From contig NW_024065286.1 of NCBI RefSeq assembly GCF_009727055.1, positions 124,001 to 188,000 on the forward strand: DNA of 64,000 nt, read 5' to 3'. The notes under the pieces are model-generated. The model was given only the letters and a program-made list of their open reading frames with translations. It was not told the DNA's origin and did no database searches. Shown here one piece after another: positions 1 to 11,227 of the stretch. How positions within the stretch are numbered: position 1 is the first letter of the stretch; the number at the start of each line of letters is the position of its first letter. The translations under genes were made by a program, and so were the position numbers. The DNA is from Benincasa hispida. Lineage: Eukaryota; Streptophyta; Magnoliopsida; Cucurbitales; Cucurbitaceae.

Positions 1-10
1 TTTTCATACA

Positions 11-84
11 ATTGGAGGTAGGAGAATTCGAACAATAATTCTCTTGATTACTAACACATTTATATGCTAACTAAGTTATGTTTG
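11..84 (-). repeat. tRNA-derived SINE relic
   Basis: Read on the minus strand, this has an A-box-like stretch (CATAACTTAGTTAGCATA) followed about 35 bases later by a B-box-like stretch (TTGTTCGAATTCTCC). That order and spacing match a polymerase III internal promoter of tRNA-derived SINEs. The same layout recurs at several other places in this window on both strands, which is why I treat it as a dispersed repeat and not a tRNA gene. No cloverleaf can be drawn. Confidence 0.5.
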
Positions 85-975
85 CTTTGACATATTTTAT
101 TTTCCTTAATATAGGCAACATATATAGGGGTTAAATTACCATTATTATGGTTGTGTTTAATAATTTTGCCACCTTTTAAAAAGTGCCCTAAAAGATGATC
201 TTGTTAACTCACAAGCACTGGCCACTACTCAAATTCTTTCTTCAAAATTTCCTATCTAAAAAATATTGTTGTAACTTCAAAGCCTTTTTGTTTAGGGGTG
301 AACAAATTCATTCACTTTCAACAAAGGCCTTGGTGGTGAAATATTGGTAGGCATGAGGGACTCAAATCTAATGCTAAAGAGCTTGAAATTTATAGTCCTC
401 CTCAAGGAAAATATTGTCCCCTTACTAATAATAAAATCAAGTCCTAACTCCTTTTAAAGTGAGAAAAGGTTTGTATGACTCTTTTAAAACAATCACATGA
501 CAAATTCCTTCATCTTTGGGAGGCCATGGACACATTTGTACAAATTCAGGCAACGATCATTTGGGAGAAATTGACATCTTTATTTATTTGTTGAAGATCG
601 GTGAGTATAAGAGAAAATGTGCTTAACTAACGCAATAACCTAAGATGTTTTCAAACTTTTAATTCTATGTCTAATAGTTAAAATCTTATTATTAAACACC
701 AAATTTATTTGTATTGCCAACAAACTCAGACTTTCATAAATGTTGAGTTACAAATGAATAATTTTATTTAACTAATTATAAATGAAATTAAGTAAATAGT
801 TACAAATGATTAATGGATTCCAAGAGGACTGCAAAAATTTAGGAGCATATTGATACAATTAGAAAATAGATGTTTAAGTTGACACAATTGATTATCTAAA
901 ATTTTGAAGTATAAATTAACCTTTTTAAAAAATATTACAAGATGACTAATGATCTAATGACTCATGTTTTTGCTA

Positions 976-1058
976 ATAAGAGTTTAGCTCAACTACATCT
1001 ATATGTACTAAGAACCAAGAGATTCGTGGTTCAAATTCCTCATCCTAAGTTTGTACTA
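976..1058 (+). repeat. tRNA-derived SINE relic
   Basis: An A-box-like AGAGTTTAGCTCAACTAC is followed by a B-box-like GTGGTTCAAATTCCTCATCC, in the same arrangement as the copies near 17.9 kb and 18.1 kb. A poly-A-rich stretch follows (TTTGTACTAAAAAAATAC). It is diverged and short, so the boundaries are approximate. Confidence 0.5.
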
Positions 1059-2884
1059 AAAAAATACTCACTTTTTTTTGTTTAATATTATATATTTTTA
1101 TATTTATCTTTTTTTTCCCCTTACAATAATAAAAAAGAACCACCCATCTAAAATATCAACCTGATAAATAACCACAAAATTAGAAGAGATTTTATTCTCT
1201 CCCTTTTACTATCTTGTTTTTTGATTTTCAAAACAATCTAATCAAGGGTAAAATGAGTGAGTTATAAATTTGAAAGTGTAACTATAAATTTTAAATTTGG
1301 TCAAATTTGATATGTCAATACCAAAATCTTGGAACTGATATTTAAATGTAAAAAATGGAATTGAGAGGTTTCTACTAGAAGTTATAAGACCCACTACTAC
1401 TATGTTTCTTATTTTATGTCTTTTTCTTTTTAAAAAAAATTCTAATAATCCTGGGATTTTTGGTTTCAAATTTCAAAATTACGTTGTTTTCCCATAATTT
1501 TTTTTTTCTAATTTATAATTATTATCATTCTTCTCAAGAAAATGTCTGATTTTTTTACCCAAATTTCAAATGTTAAAAACTGCTCTTTTTCAAAATTTTA
1601 AAACTACTCTTTTTCTTAAGAGTTTTCAAAATTTAACATCCCTTACCAAAAAAAAAAAAAAAAACTGATAGATAAAAATAATGGTATTAAATTTTCATCG
1701 ACATCTAATAAACATGTATTCTTGTTTAGAAATACCTAGAAATTGCATATAGTTTGATTTGAACTTTGGCCTATGGAGTCAAATTGGAGCCATAATGTTA
1801 AATTTACATGTCGATATTTTCATCGACATTTTCACATTTTCATAAGTTCAATATCAACGTAAGAGGTGAATCGATATTTTCATTATGTCATAGAAAAATC
1901 TACGAAACATACTAATTAAGCAACATAATATCACTAATATGAATATAATATAAATAATAGACATGTTAACCAGTTTAATAATCATAAAATGTTTATTAAT
2001 TACTAATTTAAATTTATTTTTATAATTTTTTTAGAAATATCCATCGAAATCGAAAAATTATCGATGTTTTCATCGAATTTTTCGTAAAAATAAGACTTCA
2101 ATATTTTCATAGACATCGACGTTTTAAATATTTGTTGGTGTCCTACTACTGTACTATATTAGTCATTTTGATAATTAAAATAATTTTGTTTTATATTAAT
2201 ATAGAAGTTGAGAGGTTCGAGCTCGTGGACCTATAGTAAATTCGTTTGGAAAAATCTCTCGAACTATTTATTCATAAAAATAGTAATTGAGTTTTTCAAA
2301 TTAAACATTATGAAAAATCTACTCCTTAAAAATAACAAAAGAAAAAAAATAAAAATAAAAAAACACCCATCCTATCAAGCATGGAAATTAAAGCACAAAT
2401 TTGTCTCGAAAAGATTAATTAATAAAGGGGGAAAAACACTTGATAGAAATTTGTCACTCTCATTAATTAGTCTTTACAACACAACTTTAATCTTTGTTAT
2501 TGCATTTACCAACATTACATAATGGAATTTTACAACAATAGCAACTTCCATAATTATAAGAATCTTCTTGATCTTTATATAAATCCCCACATATCTTTCA
2601 AAAGGAAAAAAAAAAAAAAAAAATCCCAACACATTTGAGTGAGATTTTCAAATTAACTAATTTTACTATGCTTTAGATATAATTTCTATTTTTTATTTGA
2701 ACCTTTACCATTATTTCATTTTAATTCATAAATTTCAAAAGCATTAATTCATTTTAGTCCTTGGATAATTTGGTAAAACAATACTATTTTTTAGTCAATG
2801 ACATCACATTTTATAAATTATAAATCATGTAAATTTAATATACACATATATTTTCAAATTCCTGATATTTTTTAATTCAAAAAT

Positions 2885-2952
2885 TATGGTGGCAGTGATC
2901 GAATATGGGATTTTTGAGACAACAATTAATATCTTATTTACTAAGCTATATT
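2885..2952 (-). repeat. possible SINE relic
   Basis: On the minus strand, ATAGCTTAGTAAATAAGATA is followed by CCCATATTCGATCACTGCC, resembling the A-box/B-box pair of the SINE family seen elsewhere in this window. It is more diverged than the other copies. Confidence 0.35.
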
Positions 2953-3208
2953 TAAATTGACCACTTTTTTTAACATTTTTTTGTTTAAAGAATCTCTTCT
3001 AAATTTTTAGATGATTATGATAATAAGTAATTGAAAGTAACCCACATGCGATAGATTAAATGTTATTTTTTGAAATAACAAATTAATAACAATAAAGAAT
3101 TTCTTACGTGGGTTCACCCAAGAATTTAAAAGTTGAAGGGATAAAAACAATAGTTGAAAATTTTAAGAAGTTAAATTAAATAAAGAGAGAATTTCACGGA
3201 GAGAATGT

Positions 3209-3570
3209 CAAATTATTACAAAAATAGTAAAAAAAAAAAAAAAATCCTGATAGATACTAATAGACTTCTATCAACATCTATCAATGATAGACTTGTATCA
3301 GTTTCTATCCGTGATAGTATCAAATGATAAACTTCTATCAATTTCCATCATTGATAGACTTCTATCAACCTCTATCAATGATAAACTTCTATTAATTTCT
3401 ATCATTGATTGACACTAATAAACTTCTATTAGTGACTATAAGTGTAGATCTGTATCAATTTTTATCACTAATAGATTGTGATAGATTTCTATCGATGTCT
3501 ATTTATTATAGACATTGATAACAATGTGTATCACAATTATGATTAAATTTTGCTATTTATGTAAATATTT
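3209..3570. mobile_element. MITE-like element with internal TATCAATGATAG palindromic repeats
   Basis: The core (3248-3525) is a degenerate tandem array of units built from variants of TTCTATCAATGATAGAC, a near-palindromic motif. The array is bracketed by diverged inverted ends: TTACAAAAATAGTAAAA at the left and TTTTGCTATTTATGTAA at the right. A second locus near 53.9 kb has the same internal motif and the same type of ends (CAAATATAGTAAAAT and TTTTGCTATATTTG). A repeated TIR-plus-array layout at two unrelated loci argues for a mobile non-autonomous element and not a simple local satellite. No coding capacity is present. Confidence 0.5.
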
Positions 3571-4451
3571 TTCCTTATTTTTTTATTTTTTAAAATCCTC
3601 TTAAATAAACATGAAATTTTTTAGACTATATGGTTTTAAATAACAATGTATTGTAATTTTATTTATTTATTTATTTTACAATATCATTTAGTTTAAAAAA
3701 GAAAAAAACAAAAAATCCCTTTTTTTTGGGGTGAAAAAGAAAAATTCGCATTAATTAAAACAAAATTACTCCAAGCTAATATCAAGCAGAATCAGAGTAA
3801 ATCAAGCTTAAAGTGGCATTTTTTTTAATGTCACACTAAAATTATAGGAAATTAAAGCAATAATTATAAGGTACATGAAAATCTTCCTTTGTTTATACAA
3901 TAATGAATAAACGTTGCCAAACAAGGAAAAACTAAATTGAATTATATTTATATATATAGAGAGAATTGACCGCAAAAAAGTGCAGCAGAGAATATGCTTG
4001 ACTGTCGATTAATAAATTTGGAAACCTATTATAGGAAAAGTAAATCATTTAGGGAAAGAAAATCCTCAATTTAATAATTTAACTTTTAAATTCAGAAAAA
4101 TAAAATAAAATAACTAAAATTAGCAATTTAATCAAAATGATTATGTAAACTATGATTATTATTATTATTAACTGGCTAGTTTATGGTTGATTTTTTATTT
4201 TTCTTTATATATTAACATTTTTACAATAAATTTTGAAAATATATTCACATATTGTATTTATTTAATTAATTTAAATAAATAATTAATTTTATAGGATTAA
4301 ATTTAAGATTTAGAGATTAAAATTGTACCAATTTTAAAGTATAGAGATAAAAATGATATTTTAACATTAAAAATATTTTTTAAAAAAAAACCATCAGGGT
4401 GGTGCACTAATTTCTATTTAATTCTTTATTGGGGATAGTTTTGGAATTGTA

Positions 4452-4476
4452 TTATATATATATATATATATATATT
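4452..4476. repeat. (AT)n microsatellite
   Basis: An uninterrupted run of about 12 AT dinucleotides in intergenic DNA. Confidence 0.9.
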
Positions 4477-7400
4477 ATTGTTATTATTAAAATAGAAGCT
4501 TATGCAGATAATTGTTTGTTAAATTTACTTAAAAAAGAGAAAAAGTCTTTGCAATGTTTTTTCCCTTCATGAACTGTCCATAAAAAAAAAAGTTGTGCTA
4601 TTCATTCCTTTGAAATTATGAGTTTAGATAAATAATTTCATTTTTTTTGTTATTTCACAATTCTTTAAAAATAATTAATGACAACATGTTCCCAAACATG
4701 GGATTTCTAATCGAGTTTAATGCATAATTTGTACTAAAGAAACCATGATTATATAATTCTTAATATGCCCCTCCAACTTTTTTATTTATGCTAAAAGCCT
4801 TTAATTGAAGGCCATCGAAGACTAAATAAAAATATAATCTAATGTTTAAAGACAACTGCTTTTTTAAAATTGTCTTAAAAGATAATATTTGAAGAATTTA
4901 TAATTTATAAAGGAATTTTGATACTTCTAATTACACTAATATACGGAGGTTGAATTAGAAATTTAGTTTTTAAACCTTGATTTAGGTGTTACACTGGTAA
5001 ATCGATTTTAGTCGATTTTGGTCAATTTAATTCTTTATAAAAAAAAAAATTGAATTTTTCTCCTTCAAAATTTTTCCATATCAACATCGACTGATCCCTC
5101 CTCTTCTTCAACTGACTGATTTCAGTTTGGTCGGTTGGCTTGGTTTTTTGGTTTTTTGATTTATCATGCTCACCTCTATTTTCATTTGTGCATATTTAGA
5201 TAATTAATTTTTAAATGTAACTAATAAACGGTTGAACTTTCAATTTTGTATCACATTGATTTTTAAAGCTTCAATTTACATATTTATTAGACACAAAATT
5301 CAAATTTACATTTAAGAGATAATTAAATCTAATTTTCTTTTTTATTTCAGAAAACTATTAGACATAAAATAGAAAGTTTAGATACTTATTAGACATTTTA
5401 AAATTTAATAGGCTTATTAAATAAAAAATTGAAAATTTAAGGGTTATTAACATTTTTTAATAACAATGATTTGTTTGGCAAAAATTTGAAAGTTCAGAAG
5501 ATTTCTGAAATTTAGAAATCAAATAGAAACAAACTTAAACGTTTAAATACTAAACTTTGTAATTTAATTATATATATAATTGGATTAATATATTGATTTT
5601 TAAATTATGTTCTTTTTGTCATTTTGATGAAATTTTGAGCTTGGATTTTGAATTAGAAAAATGGAATGTAAAATAAAGTAGAGGTGGAATTGCACTCTTG
5701 AATCAAATTATCATAAAATGGAAGGGGAAAAAAATAAGTGAAGACAAAGAAAAGAACAAATTGATAATTTGATTTTTAAAAAGTACTATATTTATTTTAT
5801 TGAAAACATACTATTTTTTTTAATTATCATGTGCAAGTTTTTATTAAAAAAAATAATAATAATTAGGAGTGAGATTTTATTATACTAAAAAAACATTAGG
5901 ATGAAAATTTCAGCCCATGAATTAGTAGTACAGCACAAACTTCTCTTCCTCTTTTAGTTTTCTTAAGGAAAAAAAAAACAAATTTTTATTAATAAAATAC
6001 ACAATAATTAATTAGAAAAAACAAACAAACATTACATTATAATGTCGAGTATATTACTTTAGTTTCTTTTAAAATATAAAAATTTGTTTTTCTTAAATTA
6101 AATATATGGGAAGACAAGAACTCTTACCGAAGACATTTATTTTTATTTTTTTAATTAAAGAAAAATTAAGCAAAAATACTTTTTTGTTTTGTTTTTGTTT
6201 TTTTTTTAAAAAAAAGTTCTTTTAGAGGGTTCTCTCTTTAAAAAAACTATTATATTGAACGTGCTTTTACTAAAGAGATTCTACCTTTCATTTCCCAACC
6301 TAAGACTAATTCTTTTTCAAAATTATTCTTAAAAAAGGTCTTTTTGAACAATTTTTTTTATAATAATAATAATAATAAAAAGATCATCCCAATAATGTCA
6401 TAACTTAGCTAATCTACACATGGCACTGTCTTCTAACATTATGATCCCAAAGGCATTTATTCTAGGAAAATTGGCTACAAATTAGTCCAAGAAATGCATG
6501 AGGTTTATTATGTGAAAATGGATTACAACCTCCAAATTCCCGTGAAGAGACACAAAATTAGATACTGAAGTTCTTGTGAATCTTATCAGTCCGATAGAAT
6601 TAGTTGAAGTAATGACTAAATCTTCAAGGCATCCAGATATCAACTGAAGTAGGTTTGTACCCTATCTTTGAGTGGAGATAAATTCATCGATTTTATGGAA
6701 GTTTCTTACGTGTCAAGACCGTTTTGAGAATGAAGTACAAACTTCCCACCGATGAAATTCTCATTAACATGAGACAAGGATTTGTTTGAGGCTTTTTAAA
6801 CACATCAAGCATTTGCAACAAAGAGACCCACAATATTGCTTCTTATTCTCATCGAAATGTTTAGAATGAAATTTGACTTGATGGACTTCCTCTTTGGATA
6901 AGGGGACACTTTAGTTAGTTATTTCGTTTCCTTTATTTGTTCTACTAAAAAAATATTAGCTTAATCTATATTTAAAAAGAAAAAAAAAATTAATTTTTAC
7001 TTGGGTTGATAAATAAGACGTCAATTATCATTTCAAAAGATAATATTTAGATCTCCTACCTTTCCATCGTTGAGCTAAGAAATAATTATAAAAAAACAAT
7101 TTTTTTATTTGAAAAAACTTAATTATAGGAAAAGGAATAAAAGTACATGTACAACCCATCCCATATGAACGAACATAATTGATTAACTCAAGAAGTACTA
7201 AAAAAAAAAAAGAAAAGAAAAATTAAAGAAAAATGAGAAAAATAGGTTTTCAAAGACTATATTTAAAAAAAATAATTTTTTTTTAAAAAAAACTTAATTA
7301 AGGACAACTATTTCCCAATTCCCATAAGCCGTAAAGAGTTGACTAACTTTTAAAGCAATCCAACGGTCATGTTGGATTTACCCCCTTTTTTTTCCTATCT

Positions 7401-9696
7401 AAAGTTTATTATTATTTTTTTCTCTATTTTAATTTTATAATTTTAATTCATTTTTTCGTCCATTAATATTCCCAATTTCCCATAGTGCTCTCCCTCATTT
7501 ATTTTATTTTCTTTTATTTTCCATTAGACAAATAAATAATAATTAGAAACCCCATTTATAGAGACATCACAAGTGAGAAGACTTTGGGTACTATTATTGG
7601 GGTTCCCACAATCCACTTCATAAACTTTCAATAAATAAAATTAAAAAAATTATTCAAAAAGTCAAATCCCCTATTTTTTTTATATTATTTTTGTTCTTAA
7701 AAAAACATTTATGTTCTATTATTGCTTAATTTTATTTATTCCCTCTCTCTTGAAACTAAAACATTTTTTAACCCCAAATAATTTGATCCTCCATGTGCTA
7801 TAATCTTGTTTATTGAAATCATTTATTTAAAATTTTAGATTCCATTAATTACTTAATTATCACATAGTTTATCCCTTTCTTATTTCTATATATTTTTCTA
7901 CCTTATCCATCATTACGTTACTATGCCAACTTTACCTTATACTTAGTCTTTTAATTTTTTTTAAAGGGTTCATGTTATACCTAGTCTAGGGGCCAATATT
8001 AGCTCCTCTCCTTAATAACATTATATTGTTCCAATGACTTAAATTAATAAAAACCTAATTATTCTCCGCTCTAAGGTAGAGAGTGCGCAAAAAATATTTT
8101 AATTGAAAATAGGAACAAAGATTTTACATTTTAACCTTTCGTACATTTTAATTTAACCATTTTTATTAAGAGATATACATCACATTTTACAATTAATTTT
8201 TTCTGTTTATTCTTCTAAATAAAGTTAAAATCTAAATGAATCTTCACAAATATATAAATATCGTTATCGCGGACCACATTATATTTATATCAAATTAAAA
8301 TTTACAGCTATGGTTTGTAATAACCAATGTTAGCCCAAATAGACAAAGGTACACAATAATAATAATTTTGTTGTTACTTATGGAAAGAGAGAGAGGTAAT
8401 AAGATTTGTCTTGCTTCTTGGAAAAAAAGGTACAAAACCAAAAATGCAAATGCATGGGTTATATCAATTATACAAAAAAAATAATTAAAAAATATAAAAA
8501 AAAAGTTTATACAGATCATTCCATTGGTTATAACATAGTGATCATTGGTTATATCACAATAATGATTTCAACTAAATATACAATAGAAACAAAAAGAAAA
8601 TTAAAAAAAAAAAAAAAGAATCTCTATGATGATGAAACTCACCACTTGATGTTTGCCACGTAGATAGTTTGACCCCACCATTTTTAAGTGGAAGGTTAAA
8701 TCCAACGGCATCCAAGAAATCACCCTCCAAATCCTTCAAATTATCTATGGATGCAAATTAATAAATACTTACCTTTGTTTTAGTCTCTAAACTTTTAAGA
8801 ATATAAATAAATATAAGATATTAAGATTTCGTCTATAAATACGTTTACAATTATAAAAAGTGATAAAAGAAAATCGTAAAAAAAAATCTTTAGATATATA
8901 GTGAAATTATAGATTTGAATTTCTCTCTCATACATCCCATGATTTAAACATATCGTCACTTTAAACTAACCTCTTGAATAATGTTTAGGGTTGAAAAGAG
9001 ATTGAAAATTATAGGTTAAATTACGGTTTTAGTCATTCAACTTCGAAATTCATATTAATTTAGTTTATGATTTTTTAAAAAATACAAATTTAAACTTCAT
9101 TAGGCGGAGCTTTTAAATACAAAACTCAAAATGGCGTTTGATAAATTTTAATTTTAAATTAAAAAACTAGTTATGTGTGTGATAAATGAATACTAAATTG
9201 ATTTGTTTTAATTATTTTTATATTGATAGTTAATTCATAATTTATTATAATATATATTTTTAAAATTTTATATGATATGAATTTTAATTAATTTGATTTA
9301 ATCTAAATTATTAGATAAAAAATTAATAAAAAATAATCATTAAAACTTGAAAATAAATATAATAAAATATATCAATTTGGAAATACCACTAACAAATAAC
9401 AAATTTTTAGAAAAGTTGAATCTAAAAACTCTTGTTAGATTAAAACTTAAAAGTAATGTATTAGATTAATTAGTAATTTGATTTACCAAACAAAATAGGT
9501 AATTAAAAATTTACCAGATTACAAAGTAAATCCTAAACGGAGTTTAAATCCTTTATCAAACCCAAAATTTTAATCCAACATACATTTAAAGATGTTAGGC
9601 ACAAACGTGACGGCCGTATAGAATAATTATCTGTAGATATAAAATTATCAGTCACATTGTTTCTAATCCTAGTTTCTAGAGTTGAATAGTAAACTT

Positions 9697-9722
9697 AGAG
9701 AGAGAAAAGGAGAGAGAGAGAA
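9697..9722. repeat. GA-rich tract upstream of the H+-ATPase TATA box
   Basis: GAGAGAGAAAAGGAGAGAGA-type purine tract about 60-90 bases upstream of the TATA box. GAGA tracts and CT-rich leaders are common in plant housekeeping promoters. A regulatory role here is inference. Confidence 0.5.
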
Positions 9723-9781
9723 TGGACCCACTTGGACTGCGTGGTAGTCACAATAAGAGTGGGGGGGTAAGCTTGAGAGTT

Positions 9782-9789
9782 TATATAAA
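9782..9789 (+). promoter_or_regulatory. TATA box of the H+-ATPase gene
   Basis: TATATAAA sits 268 bases upstream of the start codon, followed about 25-35 bases later by pyrimidine-rich sequence (CAATTCCTCACTCCTCTCTT) typical of a plant transcription start region. The start site is inferred to lie near 9812-9825. The leader is then about 230 bases, strongly CT-rich, and contains one short upstream ORF. Confidence 0.65.
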
Positions 9790-9944
9790 AAGCCAACTCT
9801 ATTTCGACGCCAATTCCTCACTCCTCTCTTCTCTCACACAAATCCCTTTTTTTTCCCATTCTTTCTTTCTCATTTTCTCTCTTCCCAAACACTAATTTTC
9901 CCGGGAATCTTATTAATTTTCTCGGGAAAATAAATCCCCCTTCA

Positions 9945-9959
9945 ATGGTTCTTCTCTAG
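9945..9959 (+). promoter_or_regulatory. Upstream ORF (4 codons) in the H+-ATPase leader
   Basis: ATG GTT CTT CTC TAG is the only ATG between the TATA box and the main start codon, and it ends 90 bases before that start. Short uORFs are known in the leaders of some plant plasma-membrane H+-ATPase mRNAs (Nicotiana plumbaginifolia pma1 and pma3), where they affect translation and allow reinitiation. The short length and the spacing here fit reinitiation. Whether it regulates this gene is inference. Confidence 0.6.
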
Positions 9960-10049
9960 AACAACAAAACCCATAAACAAAAAAAAAAAAACACCCACTT
10001 TTTTCCTCTGTTTTTCATCTCCTTCATTAACAAAATCAATCAAATCAAG

Positions 10050-11165
10050 ATGGGAAACGACACCGCTTTAACTCTCGAAGAGATCAAGAACGAGACTGTT
10101 GATCTGGTATTCCTTTCTTTCCCTTCTCCTACCTTATTTTCTCGGGAAAGTTCTCCTAATTTTCTCGCCCCCCAAACACCCCTGATTTTCAAATTTTCAC
10201 TCCCTTTTCATTTTTATTATTATCTATTTTCCTTCATCATGATTTAATTTTGTTCTGCTTGTTCATATCAAAGATAGTTTTTTTTAAATTTTTTTTTAAA
10301 TTGGATTTGGGGGTTTTTGGTTATAACGAATCAAATTTACCTTTTTTTGACCTTTTTTTTTAAAAAAAATATTTCCTTTTCTATGGTTGGCTCCTTCACT
10401 GGATCTGAGCATGTGCAGTACAGAAAAAAATAGAGGGCTGCTTTTTATTTATTTATTTCTTTTCTTACTTGGGTGTTATTTTTTTTATAAATTAAGTTTA
10501 TTCCTTTTTCTGTCACTTTTTTTTTATTTGGATATAAAATAATGAAGAAGATAAAAATAAAAACTGGGAATTTTTGGTACTTCTCCGTGGTACTTTTGAC
10601 TTTTCGCCTTTAAAAAAACAACGTTTCGGTTTTATTTATTTATTATTATTTTTTTCTGAAAGAAAAAGAGCTTTTCATATTTCAACGGCTCTGACCCCAC
10701 TTGGTCACTGAAACCGGCCCTTCCTTGGATTCAACAATCGTTCAGATTTTGATTTTTCATTAAATTAAATAAATATTTCCTGTTTTACCCTTCTCCGGTG
10801 CCGATATTTACGCCGCCATCGGCGCTCTTGGGTTCTCGGCGCGTGTGTTGCACGCTCATACCACGTGGTGGGGTCCTTTTTGCAAATTTTATGGTCAACG
10901 CGCCTGTGATTTAGGGGTTTTTGTTGAAATTTCCGTTCCCAAATTTAATTCTCTTGTCTGCTTCCTGAGTCGAACTCGCTAACTCGGCGGTGACTCGCTT
11001 TTGCCCTTTTAATTTTTTTTCACACACTACTTTTAAAAGGTTTATTTTTAAATATAACACTTTTTTCCCCTTTATTCCTCAATAGAAATTAGATGATTAC
11101 TTTTTAAAAGTAAATGTATAGTAAATCAATTAAACTTTTCGAAAATTAAAGTAAGATTTATGCTT

Positions 11166-11227
<62 letters not shown>

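Larger units (their letters stand above)
1..9690. other. AT-rich intergenic region without a recognisable gene
   Basis: No open reading frame here looks like a protein I can place. The stretch is very AT-rich with many poly-A and poly-T runs, an (AT)n microsatellite near 4452-4476 and short (AAT)n runs. It holds SINE-like relics (11-84, 976-1058, 2885-2952) and a MITE-like element (about 3209-3570), listed separately. The block 6400-6960 is less AT-rich than its surroundings but gave no recognisable coding potential. I see nothing else of substance. Confidence 0.7.

Noticed and set aside
2208..2522. 104-codon plus-strand ORF
   Set aside because: Lys/Asn/Ile/Leu-rich translation of AT-rich DNA with no recognisable domain or promoter context.
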